Source: Haliclystus octoradiatus (taxonomy: Eukaryota; Cnidaria; Staurozoa; Stauromedusae; Haliclystidae). Taken from it: a DNA stretch of 64,000 bases. Below, in pieces: positions 11,300 to 24,530 of the stretch (its first letter is position 1; the number at the start of each line of letters is the position of its first letter). Where the stretch lies: positions 16,429,936 to 16,493,935 of the forward strand of contig OU744448.1 of assembly GCA_916610825.1 (NCBI GenBank). Direction: 5' to 3'. A program made the position numbers and the translations under genes. A model generated the notes under the pieces. The model searched no databases and had not been told where the DNA came from. It saw only the letters and a program-made list of their open reading frames with translations.

Positions 11300-14200
11300 G
11301 GTCTCAAAATGACCAAAAACAATGCTTAATTCCAAAGGGAATTCGGAGTTAACAAAAACAGCTCAAAATGACCAAAAACAATGCTGAATTCCTAAGGGAA
11401 TTCGAATTTGACAAAAACAGCTCATAATGACCAAAAACAATGCTGAATTCCCAAGGGAATTCGAATTTAACAAAAACAGCTCAAAATGACCAAAAACAAT
11501 GCTTAATTCCCAAGGGAAATTGAATTTGACAAAAACAGCTCAAAATGACCAAAAACAATGCTCAATTCTCAAGGGAATTCGAATTTAAGAAAAACAGCTC
11601 AAAATGACCAAAAACAATGCTTAATTCCCAAGGGAATTCGAATTTGACAAAAACAGCTCAAAATGACCAAAAACAATGCTTAATTCTCAAGGGAATTCGA
11701 ATTTGACAAAAACAATTCAAAATGACCAAATACATTGCTTAATTCCAAAGGGAAATCGGAATTAACAAAAACAGCTCAAAATGACCAAAAACAATGCTTA
11801 AGTCCTAAGGGAATTCGAATTTGACAACAACAGCTCAAAATGACCAAAAACAATGCTTAAATCCCAAGGGAATTCGAATTTGATAAAAACAGCTCAAAAT
11901 GACCAAAAACAATGCTTAATTCCTAAGGGAATTCGAATTTGACAAAAACAGCTCAAAATGACCAAAAACAATGCTTAATTCCAAAGGGAATTCGCAATTA
12001 ACAAAAACAGCTCAAAATGACCAAAAACAATCCTTAATTCCAAAGGGAATTCGCAATTAACAAAAACAGCTCAAAATGACCAAAAACAATGCTTAATTCT
12101 CAAGGGAATTCGAATTTGACAAAAACAATTCAAAATGACCGAATACATTGCTTAATTCCCAAGGGAATTCGAATTTGATAAAAACAGCTCAAAATGACCA
12201 AAAACAATGCTTAAATCCCAAAAGACTTCGAATTTGACAAAAACAGCTCATAATGACCAAAAACAATGCTCAATTCCCAAGGGAATTCGAATTTGAAAAA
12301 AACAGCTCAAAATGACCAAATACAATGCTTAATTCACAAGGGAATTCGAATTTGATAAAAACAGCTCAAAATGACAAAAAACATTGCTTAATTCCCAAGG
12401 GAAATCGAATTTGACAAAAACAACTCAAAATGACCAAACACAATGCTTAATTCCCAAGGAAATTCGGAATTAACAAAAACAGCTCAAAGTGACGAAAAAC
12501 AATGCTTAATTCTCAAGGGAATTCGAATTTGACAAAAACAATTCAAAATGACCAAATACATTGCTTAATTCCAAAGGGAAATCGGAATTAACAAAAACAG
12601 CTCAAAATGACCAAAAACAATGCTTAAGTCCTAAGGGAATTCGAATTTGACAACAACAGCTCAAAATGACCAAAAACAATGCTTAAATCCCAAGGGAATT
12701 CGAATTTGATAAAAACAGCTCAAAATGACCAAAAACAATGCTTAATTCCCAAGGGAATTCGAATTTGACAAAAACAGCTCAAAATGACCAAAAACAATGC
12801 TTAATTCTCAAGGGAATTCGAATTTGACAAAAACAGCTCAAAATGACCAAAAACAATGCTTAATTCCCAAGGGAATTCGAATTTGACAAACACAGCTCAA
12901 AATGACCAAAAACAATGCTTAATTCCAAAGGGAATTCGCAATTAACAAAAACAGCTCAAAATGACCAAAAACAATGCTTAATTCTCAAGGGAATTCGAAT
13001 TTGACAAAAACAATTCAAAATGACCAAATACATTGCTTAATTCCCAAGGGAATTCGAATTTGATAAAAACAGCTCAAAATGACCAAAAACAATGCTTAAA
13101 TCCCAAGAGACTTCGAATTTGACAAAAACAGCTCATAATGACCAAAAACAATGCTCAATTCCCAAGGGAATTCGAATTTAACAAAAACAACTCAAAATGA
13201 CCAAAAACAATGCTTAATTCCCAAGGGAATTCGAATTTGACAAAAACAGCTCAAAATGACCAAAACAATGCTTAATTCCAAAGGGAATTCGGAATTAACA
13301 AATACAGCTCAAAAAGACCAAAAATAATGCTTAATTCCCAAGGAAATTCGAATTTGATAAAAACAGCTCAAAATGACCAAAAACAATGCTGAATTCCCAA
13401 GGGAATTCGAATTTGACAAAAACAGCTCATAATGACCAAAAACAATGCTCAATTCCCAAGGGAATTCGAATTTAACAAAAACAGCTCAAAATGACCAAAA
13501 ACAATGCTTAATTCCCAAGGGAATTTGAATTTGATAAAAACAGCTTAAAATGACCAAAAACATTGCTTAATTCCCAAAAGAATTCGAATTTGACAAAAAC
13601 AGCTCAAAATGACCAAAAACAATGCTTAATTCCAAAGGGAATTCGGAATTAACAAAAACAGCTCAAAATGACCAAAAACAATGCTGAATTCCCAAGGGAA
13701 TTCGAATTTGACAAAAACAGCTCATAATGACCAAAAACAATGCTCAATTCCCAAGGGAATTCTAATTTAACAAAAACAGTTCAAAATGACCAAAAACAAT
13801 GCTTAATTCCCAAGGGAATTCGAATTTGACAAAAACAGCTCAAAATGACCAAATACAATGCTTAATTCACAAGGGAATTCGAATGTGATAAAAACAGCTC
13901 AAAATGACAAAAAACATTGCTTAATTCCCAAGGGAAATCGAAATTGACAAAAACAACTCAAAATGACCAAATACAATGCTTAATTCCCAAGGGAATTCGA
14001 ATTTGATAAAAACAGCTCAAAATAACCAAAAACAATGCTTAATTCCCAAGGGAATTCGAATTTGACAAAAACAGCTCAAAATGACCAAAAACAATGCTTA
14101 ATTCCAAAGGGAATTCGTAATTAACAAAAACAGCTCAAAATGACCAAAAACAATGCTTAATTCCCAATGGAATTCGAATTTGATAAAAACAGCTCAAAAT

Positions 14201-16019
14201 GACCAAAAACAATGCTTAATTCTCAAGAGAATTCGAATTTGACAAAAACAATTCAAAATGACCAAATACATTGCTTAATTCCCAAGGGAATTCGAATTTG
14301 ACAAAAACAGCTCAAAATGACCAAAAACAATGCTTAAATCCCAAGAGACTTCGAATTTGACAAAAACAGCTCATAATGACCAAAAACAATGCTCAATTCC
14401 CAAGGGAATTCGAATTTAACAAAAACAACTCAAAATGACCAAAAACAATGCTTAATTCCCAAGGGAATTCGAATTTGACAAAAACAGCTCAAAATGACCA
14501 AAACAATGCTTAATTCCAAAGGGAATTCGGAATTAACAAATACAGCTCAAAAAGACCAAAAATAATGCTTAATTCCCAAGGAAATTCGAATTTGATAAAA
14601 ACAGCTCAAAATGACCAAAAACAATGCTGAATTCCCAAGGGAATTCGAATTTGACAAAAACAGCTCATAATGACCAAAAACAATGCTCAATTCCCAAGGG
14701 AATTCGAATTTAACAAAAACAGCTCAAAATGACCAAAAACAATGCTTAATTCCCAAGGGAATTTGAATTTGATAAAAACAGCTTAAAATGACCAAAAACA
14801 TTGCTTAATTCCCAAAAGAATTCGAATTTGACAAAAACAGCTCAAAATGACCAAAAACAATGCTTAATTCCAAAGGGAATTCGGAATTAACAAAAACAGC
14901 TCAAAATGACCAAAAACAATGCTGAATTCCCAAGGGAATTCGAATTTGACAAAAACAGCTCATAATGACCAAAAACAATGCTCAATTCCCAAGGGAGTTC
15001 TAATTTAACAAAAACAGTTCAAAATGACCAAAAACAATGCTTAATTCCCAAGGGAATTCGAATTTGACAAAAACAGCTCAAAATGACCAAATACAATGCT
15101 TAATTCACAAGGGAATTCAAATGTGATAAAAAACAGCTCAAAATGACAAAAAACATTGCTTAATTCCCAAGGGAAATCGAAATTGACAAAAACAACTCAA
15201 AATGACCAAATACAATGCTTAATTCCCAAGGGAATTCGGAATTAACAAAACTGCTCAAAATGACCAAAAACAATGCTTAATTCCAAAGGAAATTCGAATT
15301 TGATAAAAACAGCTCAAAATAACCAAAAACAATGCTTAATTCCCAAGGGAATTCGAATTTGACAAACACAGCTCAAAATGACCAAAAACAATGCTTAATT
15401 CCAAAGGGAATTCGGAATTAACAAAAACAGCTCAAAATGACCAAAAACAATGCTTAATTCCCAATGGAATTCGAATTTGATAAAAACAGCTCAAAATGAC
15501 CAAAAACAATGCTTAATTCTCAAGGGAATTCGAATTTGACAAAAACAATTCAAAATGACCAAATACATTGCTTAATTCCAAAGGGAAATCGGAATTAACA
15601 AAAACAGCTCAAAATGACCAAAAACATTGCTTAAGTCCTAAGGGAATTCGAATTTGACAACAACAGCTCAAAATGACCAAAAACAATGCTTAAATCCCAA
15701 GGGGATTCGAATTTGATAAAAACAGCTCAAAATGACCAAAAACAATGCTTAAATCCGAAGGGAATTCGAATTTGATGAAAACAACTCGAAATGACCAAAA
15801 AAAATGCTTAATTCCAAAGGGAATTTGGAATTAACAAAAACAGTTCAAAAAGACCAAAAACAATGCTTAATTGCCAAGGAAATTCGAATTTGATAAAAAC
15901 AGCTCAAAATGACCAAAAACAATGTTTGATTCCCAAGGGAATTCGAATTTGACAAAAACAACTCAAAATGTCCAAATACAATGCTTAATTCCCAAGAGAA
16001 TTCGAATTTGACAAAAAAA
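11300..16019 (+). repeat. Composite A/B block: 80 monomers, 4,720 bp
   Basis: Starts as type A (through the CAAAGTGACG monomer near 12,490). It then jumps to CTCAAG/CAATTC and a type-A-like stretch, and enters type-B order at an ACAAACACAG monomer near 12,880. Inside the B part the 21-monomer sub-repeat occurs twice (AACAAATACAG at 13,296 and 14,534, 1,238 bp apart). The block ends with the shared boundary monomers. Confidence 0.75.
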
Positions 16020-17793
16020 GGTCTCAAAATGACCAAAAACAATGCTTAATTCCAAAGGGAATTCGGAATTAACAAAAACAGCTCAAAATGACCAAAAACA
16101 ATGCTGAATTCCTAAGGGAATTCGAATTTGACAAAAACAGCTCATAATGACCAAAAACAATGCTGAATTCCCAAGGGAATTCGAATTTAACAAAAACAGC
16201 TCAAAATGACCAAAAACAATGCTTAATTCCCAAGGGAAATTGAATTTGACAAAAACAGCTCAAAATGACCAAAAACAATGCTCAATTCTCAAGGGAATTC
16301 GAATTTAAGAAAAACAGCTCAAAATGACCAAAAACAATGCTTAATTCCCAAGGGAATTCGAATTTGACAAAAACAGCTCAAAATGACCAAAAACAATGCT
16401 TAATTCTCCAGGGAATTCGAATTTGACAAAAACAATTCAAAATGACCAAATACATTGCTTAATTCCAAAGGGAAATCGGAATTAACAAAAACAGCTCAAA
16501 ATGACCAAAAACAATGCTTAAGTCCTAAGGGAATTCGAATTTGACAACAACAGCTCAAAATGACCAAAAACAATGCTTAAATCCCAAGGGAATTCGAATT
16601 TGATAAAAACAGCTCAAAATGACCAAAAACAATGCTTAATTCCCAAGGGAATTCGAATTTGACAAAAACAGCTCAAAATGACCAAAAACAATGCTTAATT
16701 CCAAAGGGAATTCGCAATTAACAAAAACAGCTCAAAATGACCAAAAACAATGCTTAATTCCAAAGGGAATTCGCAATTAACAAAAACAGCTCAAAATGAC
16801 CAAAAACAATGCTTAATTCTCAAGGGAATTCGAATTTGACAAAAACAATTCAAAATGACCGAATACATTGCTTAATTCCCAAGGGAATTCGAATTTGATA
16901 AAAACAGCTCAAAATGACCAAAAACAATGCTTAAATCCCAAAAAACTTCGAATTTGACAAAAACAGCTCATAATGACCAAAAACAATGCTCAATTCCCAA
17001 GGGAATTCGAATTTGAAAAAAACAGCTCAAAATGACCAAATACAATGCTTAATTCACAAGGGAATTCGAATTTGATAAAAACAGCTCAAAATGACAAAAA
17101 ACATTGCTTAATTCCCAAGGGAAATCGAATTTGACAAAAACAACTCAAAATGACCAAACACAATGCTTAATTCCCAAGGAAATTCGGAATTAACAAAAAC
17201 AGCTCAAAGTGACCAAAAACAATGTTTGATTCCCAAGGGAATTCGAATTTGACAAAAACAACTCAAAATGTCCAAATACAATGCTTAATTCCCAAGAGAA
17301 TTCGAATTTGACAAAAAAAGGTCTCAAAATGACCAAAAACAATGCTTAATTCCAAAGGGAATTCGGAATTAACAAAAACAGCTCAAAATGACCAAAAACA
17401 ATGCTGAATTCCTAAGGGAATTCGAATTTGACAAAAACAGCTCATAATGACCAAAAACAATGCTGAATTCCCAAGGGAATTCGAATTTAACAAAAACAGC
17501 TCAAAATGACCAAAAACAATGCTTAAATCCGAAGGGAATTCGAATTTGATGAAAACAACTCGAAATGACCAAAAAAAATGCTTAATTCCAAAGGGAATTT
17601 GGAATTAACAAAAACATTTCAAAAAGACTAAAAATAATGCTTAATTGCCAAGGAAATTCGAATTTGATAAAAACAGCTCAAAATGACCAAAAACAATGTT
17701 TGATTCCCAAGGGAATTCGAATTTGACAAAAACAACTCAAAATGTCCAAATACAATGCTTAATTCCCAAGAGAATTCGAATTTGACAAAAAAA
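16020..17793 (+). repeat. Type-A HOR, complete copy (30 monomers, 1,774 bp)
   Basis: Same monomer order and length as the copy at 9,526, lying 6,494 bp further on, with the second GGTCTC at 17,320. It shares the GACTAAAAATAATG monomer with that copy (here near 17,627). Private changes include CTCCAGGG near 16,407 and AAAAAACTTCG near 16,940. Confidence 0.85.
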
Positions 17794-19447
17794 GGTCTCA
17801 AAATGACCAAAAACAATGCTTAATTCCAAAGGGAATTCGGAGTTAACAAAAACAGCTCAAAATGACCAAAAACAATGCTGAATTCCTAAGGGAATTCGAA
17901 TTTGACAAAAACAGCTCATAATGACCAAAAACAATGCTGAATTCCCAAGGGAATTCGAATTTAACAAAAACAGCTCAAAATGACCAAAAACAATGCTTAA
18001 TTCCCAAGGGAAATTGAATTTGACAAAAACAGCTCAAAATGACCAAAAACAATGCTCAATTCTCAAGGGAATTCGAATTTAAGAAAAACAGCTCAAAATG
18101 ACCAAAAACAATGCTTAATTCCCAAGGGAATTCGAATTTGACAAAAACAGCTCAAAATGACCAAAAACAATGCTTAATTCTCAAGGGAATTCGAATTTGA
18201 CAAAAACAATTCAAAATGACCAAATACATTGCTTAATTCCAAAGGGAAATCGGAATTAACAAAAACAGCTCAAAATGACCAAAAACAATGCTTAAGTCCT
18301 AAGGGAATTCGAATTTGACAACAACAGCTCAAAATGACCAAAAACAATGCTTAAATCCCAAGGGAATTCGAATTTGATAAAAACAGCTCAAAATGACCAA
18401 AAACAATGCTTAATTCCCAAGGGAATTCGAATTTGACAAAAACAGCTCAAAATGACCAAAAACAATGCTTAATTCCAAAGGGAATTCGCAATTAACAAAA
18501 ACAGCTCAAAATGACCAAAAACAATCCTTAATTCTCAAGGGAATTCGAATTTGACAAAAACAATTCAAAATGACCGAATACATTGCTTAATTCCCAAGGG
18601 AATTCGAATTTGATAAAAACAGCTCAAAATGACCAAAAACAATGCTTAAATCCCAAAAGACTTCGAATTTGACAAAAACAGCTCATAATGACCAAAAACA
18701 ATGCTCAATTCCCAAGGGAATTCGAATTTGAAAAAAACAGCTCAAAATGACCAAATACAATGCTTAATTCACAAGGGAATTCGAATTTGATAAAAACAGC
18801 TCAAAATGACAAAAAACATTGCTTAATTCCCAAGGGAAATCGAATTTGACAAAAACAACTCAAAATGACCAAACACAATGCTTAATTCCCAAGGAAATTC
18901 GGAATTAACAAAAACAGCTCAAAGTGACCAAAAACAATGTTTGATTCCCAAGGGAATTCGAATTTGACAAAAACAATTCAAAATGACCGAATACATTGCT
19001 TAATTCCCAAGGGAATTCGAATTTGATAAAAACAGCTCAAAATGACCAAAAACAATGCTTAAATCCCAAAAGACTTCGAATTTGACAAAAACAGCTCATA
19101 ATGACCAAAAACAATGCTCAATTCCCAAGGGAATTCGAATTTGAAAAAAACAGCTCAAAATGACCAAATACAATGCTTAATTCACAAGGGAATTCGAATT
19201 TGATAAAAACAGCTCAAAATGACAAAAAACATTGCTTAATTCCCAAGGGAAATCGAATTTGACAAAAACAACTCAAAATGACCAAACACAATGCTTAATT
19301 CCCAAGGAAATTCGGAATTAACAAAAACAGCTCAAAGTGACCAAAAACAATGTTTGATTCCCAAGGGAATTCGAATTTGACAAAAACAACTCAAAATGTC
19401 CAAATACAATGCTTAATTCCCAAGAGAATTCGAATTTGACAAAAAAA
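17794..19447 (+). repeat. Type-A derivative with 413-bp internal duplication (28 monomers)
   Basis: Begins in type-A order and shares an AATCCTT variant (18,523-18,529) with 12,029-12,035, but has one CGCAATTAAC monomer fewer there. Seven monomers, GACCGAATAC to CAAAGTGACC, are then repeated at a spacing of 413 bp (AAAAGACTT monomer near 18,652 and 19,065). A chimeric monomer near 18,945-19,003 joins the copies. The 8-monomer tail of type A is missing at the right boundary. Confidence 0.8.
18945..19003 (+). repeat. Chimeric monomer at a 413-bp duplication join
   Basis: The front is the GTTTGATTCCCAAGGG type that normally leads to CAACTCAAAATGTCC. The rear is CAATTCAAAATGACCGAATAC, which normally follows a CTCAAG front. 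The switch lies in the identical stretch between monomer positions of about 11 and 33. Confidence 0.75.
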
Positions 19448-21457
19448 GGTCTCAAAATGACCAAAAACAATGCTTAATTCCAAAGGGAATTCGGAATTAA
19501 CAAAAACAGCTCAAAATGACCAAAAACAATGCTGAATTCCTAAGGGAATTCGAATTTGACAAAAACAGCTCATAATGACCAAAAACAATGCTGAATTCCC
19601 AAGGGAATTCGAATTTAACAAAAACAGCTCAAAATGACCAAAAACAATGCTTAATTCCCAAGGGAAATTGAATTTGACAAAAACAGCTCAAAATGACCAA
19701 AAACAATGCTCAATTCTCAAGGGAATTCGAATTTAAGAAAAACAGCTCAAAATGACCAAAAACAATGCTTAATTCCCAAGGGAATTCGAATTTGACAAAA
19801 ACAGCTCAAAATGACCAAAAACAATGCTTAATTCTCAAGGGAATTCGAATTTGACAAAAACAATTCAAAATGACCAAATACATTGCTTAATTCCAAAGGG
19901 AAATCGGAATTAACAAAAACAGCTCAAAATGACCAAAAACAATGCTTAAGTCCTAAGGGAATTCGAATTTGACAACAACAGCTCAAAATGACCAAAAACA
20001 ATGCTTAAATCCCAAGGGAATTCGAATTTGATAAAAACAGCTCAAAATGACCAAAAACAATGCTTAATTCCCAAGGGAATTCGAATTTGACAAAAACAGC
20101 TCAAAATGACCAAAAACAATGTTTAATTCCAAAGGGAATTTGCAATTAACAAAAACAGCTCAAAATGACCAAAAACAATGCTTAATTCCAAAGGGAATTC
20201 GCAATTAACAAAAACAGCTCAAAATGACCAAAAACAATGCTTAATTCTCAAGGGAATTCGAATTTGACAAAAACAATTCAAAATGACCGAATACATTGCT
20301 TAATTCCCAAGGGAATTCGAATTTGATAAAAACAGCTCAAAATGACCAAAAACAATGCTTAAATCCCAAAAGACTTCGAATTTGACAAAAACAGCTCATA
20401 AAGACCAAAAACAATGCTCAATTCCCAAGGGAATTCGAATTTGAAAAAAACAGCTCAAAATGACCAAATACAATGCTTAATTCACAAGGGAATTCGAATT
20501 TGATAAAAACAGCTCAAAATGACAAAAAACATTGCTTAATTCCCAAGGGAAATCGAATTTGACAAAAACAACTCAAAATGACCAAACACAATGCTTAATT
20601 CCCAAGGAAATTCGGAATTAACAAAAACAGCTCAAAGTGACCAAAAACAATGCTTAATTCCCAATGGAATTCGAATTTGATAAAAACAGCTCAAAATGAC
20701 CAAAAACAATGCTTAATTCTCAAGGGAATTCGAATTTGACAACAACAGCTCAAAATGACCAAAAACAATGCTTAAATCCCAAGGGAATTCGAATTTGATA
20801 AAAACAGCTCAAAATGACCAAAAACAATGCTTAAATCCGAAGGGAATTTGAATTTGAAAAAAACAACTCGAAATGACCAAAAACAATGCTTAAATCCCAA
20901 GGGAATTCGAATTTGATAAAAACAGCTCAAAATGACCAAAAACAATGCTTAAATCCGAAGGGAATTTGAATTTGAAAAAAACAACTCGAAATGACCAAAA
21001 AAAAAAAGCTTAATTCCAAAGGGAATTTGTAATTAACAAAAACAGTTCAAAAAGACCAAAAACAATGCTTAATTGCCAAGGAAATTCGAATTTGATAAAA
21101 ACAGCTCAAAATGACCAAAAACAATGTTTAATTCCCAAGGGAATTCGAATTTGACAAAAACAACTTAAAATGACCAAACACAATGCTTAATTCACAAGGG
21201 AATTCGAATTTGATAAAAACAGCTCAAAATGACAAAAAACATTGCTTAATTCCCAAGGGAAATCGAATTTGACAAAAACAACTCAAAATGACCAAACACA
21301 ATGCTTAATTCCCAAGGAAATTCGGAATTAACAAAAACAGCTCAAAGTGACCAAAAACAATGTTTGATTCCCAAGGGAATTCGAATTTGACAAAAACAAC
21401 TCAAAATGTCCAAATACAATGCTTAATTCCCAAGAGAATTCGAATTTGACAAAAAAA
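19448..21457 (+). repeat. Type-A-derived 34-mer with AAATCCGAAGG doublet (2,010 bp)
   Basis: Runs in type-A order to the CAAAGTGACC monomer (about 20,635). It then has CCCAATGG, a CTCAAG monomer fused to a GACAACAACAG half (near 20,741), and two copies of a TGATAA plus AAATCCGAAGGGAATTTG pair. The second member of the pair ends in a run of 11 A and an AAGCTT site at 21,006. A CATAAAGACC variant at about 20,397 is repeated at 22,409, 2,012 bp on. Confidence 0.75.
21000..21011 (+). repeat. Poly-A variant creating AAGCTT (example)
   Basis: The usual GACCAAAAACAATGCTT end has become GACC, 11 A and GCTT, 2 bp longer, which makes a HindIII site. The same change is at about 22,249, 23,018, 43,972 and 45,803. 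Versions with one A fewer are at 30,814 and 42,318. All sit in an AAATCCGAAGG monomer, so they share one origin and later changed in A-run length. Confidence 0.8.
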
Positions 21458-24400
21458 GGTCTCAAAATGACCAAAAACAATGCTTAATTCCAAAGGGTAT
21501 TCGGAATTAACAAAAACAGCTCAAAATGACCAAAAACAATGCTGAATTCCTAAGGGAATTCGAATTTGACAAAAACAGCTCATAATGACCAAAAACAATG
21601 CTGAATTCCCAAGGGAATTCGAATTTAACAAAAACAGCTCAAAATGACCAAAAACAATGCTTAATTCCCAAGGGAAATTGAATTTGACAAAAACAGCTCA
21701 AAATGACCAAAAACAATGCTCAATTCTCAAGGGAATTCGAATTTAAGAAAAACAGCTCAAAATGACCAAAAACAATGCTTAATTCCCAAGGGAATTCGAA
21801 TTTGACAAAAACAGCTCAAAATGACCAAAAACAATGCTTAATTCTCAAGGGAATTCGAATTTGACAAAAACAATTCAAAATGACCAAATACATTGCTTAA
21901 TTCCAAAGGGAAATCGGAATTAACAAAAACAGCTCAAAATGACCAAAAACAATGCTTAAGTCCTAAGGGAATTCGAATTTGACAACAACAGCTCAAAATG
22001 ACCAAAAACAATGCTTAAATCCCAAGGGAATTCGAATTTGATAAAAACAGCTCAAAATGACCAAAAACAATGCTTAAATCCGAAGGGAATTTGAATTTGA
22101 AAAAAACAACTCGAAATGACCAAAAACAATGCTTAAATCCCAAGGGAATTCGAATTTGATAAAAACAGCTCAAAATGACCAAAAACAATGCTTAAATCCG
22201 AAGGGAATTTGAATTTGAAAAAAACAACTCGAAATGACCAAAAAAAAAAAGCTTAATTCCAAAGGGAATTTGTAATTAACAAAAACAGTTCAAAAAGACC
22301 AAAAACAATGCTTAATTGCCAAGGAAATTCGAATTTGATAAAAACAGCTCAAAATGACCAAAAACAATGCTTAAATCCCAAAAGACTTCGAATTTGACAA
22401 AAACAGCTCATAAAGACCAAAAACAATGCTCAATTCCCAAGGGAATTCGAATTTGAAAAAAACAGCTCAAAATGACCAAATACAATGCTTAATTCACAAG
22501 GGAATTCGAATTTGATAAAAACAGCTCAAAATGACAAAAAACATTGCTTAATTCCCAAGGGAAATCGAATTTGACAAAAACAACTCAAAATGACCAAACA
22601 CAATGCTTAATTCCCAAGGAAATTCGGAATTAACAAAAACAGCTCAAAGTGACCAAAAACAATGCTTAATTCCCAATGGAATTCGAATTTGATAAAAACA
22701 GCTCAAAATGACCAAAAACAATGCTTAATTCTCAAGGGAATTCGAATTTGACAACAACAGCTCAAAATGACCAAAAACAATGCTTAAATCCCAAGGGAAT
22801 TCGAATTTGATAAAAACAGCTCAAAATGACCAAAAACAATGCTTAAATCCGAAGGGAATTTGAATTTGAAAAAAACAACTCGAAATGACCAAAAACAATG
22901 CTTAAATCCCAAGGGAATTCGAATTTGATAAAAACAGCTCAAAATGACCAAAAACAATGCTTAAATCCGAAGGGAATTTGAATTTGAAAAAAACAACTCG
23001 AAATGACCAAAAAAAAAAAGCTTAATTCCAAAGGGAATTTGTAATTAACAAAAACAGTTCAAAAAGACCAAAAACAATGCTTAATTGCCAAGGAAATTCG
23101 AATTTGATAAAAACAGCTCAAAATGACCAAAAACAATGTTTAATTCCCAAGGGAATTCGAATTTGACAAAAACAACTTAAAATGACCAAATACAATGCTT
23201 AATTCCCAAGAGAATTCGAATTTGACAAAAACAGCTCAAAATGACCAAAAACAATGCTTAATTCCAAAGGGAATTCGGAATTAACAAAATCAGCTCAAAA
23301 AGACCAAAAATAATGCTTAATTCCCAAGGAAATTCGAATTTGATAAAAACAGCTCAAAATGACCAAAAACAATGCTTAATTCCAAAGGGAATTCGGAATT
23401 AACAAATACAGCTCAAAAAGACCAAAAATAATGCTTAATTCCCAAGGAAATTCGAATTTGATAAAAACAGCTCAAAATGACCAAAAACAATGCTGAATTC
23501 CCAAGGAAATTCTAATTTAACAAAAACAGTTCAAAATGACCAAAAACAATGCTTAATTCCCAAGGGAATTCGAATTTGACAAAAACAGCTCAAAATGACC
23601 AAATACAATGCTTAATTCACAAGGGAATTCGAATGTGATAAAAACAGCTCAAAATGACAAAAAACATTGCTTAATTCCCAAGGGAAATCGAAATTGACAA
23701 AAACAACTCAAAATGACCAAATACAATGCTTAATTCCCAAGGGAATTCGGAATTAACAAAACTGCTCAAAATGACCAAAAACAATGCTTAATTCCAAAGG
23801 AAATTCGAATTTGATAAAAACAGCTCAAAATAACCAAAAACAATGCTTAATTCCCAAGGGAATTCGAATTTGACAAACACAGCTCAAAATGACCAAAAAC
23901 AATGCTTAATTCCAAAGGGAATTCGGAATTAACAAAAACAGCTCAAAATGACCAAAAACAATGCTTAATTCCCAATGGAATTCGAATTTGATAAAAACAG
24001 CTCAAAATGACCAAAAACAATGCTTAATTCTCAAGGGAATTCGAATTTGACAAAAACAATTCTAAATGACCAAATACATTGCTTAATTCCAAAGGGAAAT
24101 CGGAATTAACAAAAACAGCTCAAAATGACCAAAAACATTGCTTAAGTCCTAAGGGAATTCGAATTTGACAACAACAGCTCAAAATGACCAAAAACAATGC
24201 TTAAATCCCAAGGGGATTCGAATTTGATAAAAACAGCTCAAAATGACCAAAAACAATGCTTAAATCCGAAGGGAATTCGAATTTGATGAAAACAACTCGA
24301 AATGACCAAAAAAAATGCTTAATTCCAAAGGGAATTTGGAATTAACAAAAACAGTTCAAAAAGACCAAAAACAATGCTTAATTGCCAAGGAAATTCGAAT

Positions 24401-24530
24401 TTGATAAAAACAGCTCAAAATGACCAAAAACAATGTTTGATTCCCAAGGGAATTCGAATTTGACAAAAACAACTCAAAATGTCCAAATACAATGCTTAAT
24501 TCCCAAGAGAATTCGAATTTGACAAAAAAA
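21458..24530 (+). repeat. Composite 52-mer (3,073 bp) repeating the doublet unit
   Basis: The first part is type-A order. The AAATCCGAAGG doublet and poly-A monomer appear twice more (AAGCTT at 22,249 and 23,018). The stretch near 22,370-23,160 repeats 20,360-21,150 at a 2,012-bp offset. After about 23,400 the order is type B (AACAAATACAG, GAATGTGAT, AACTGCTC, ACAAACACAG, boundary block). A TTCTAAATG variant at 24,060 recurs near 29,083 and 31,976. Confidence 0.7.
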
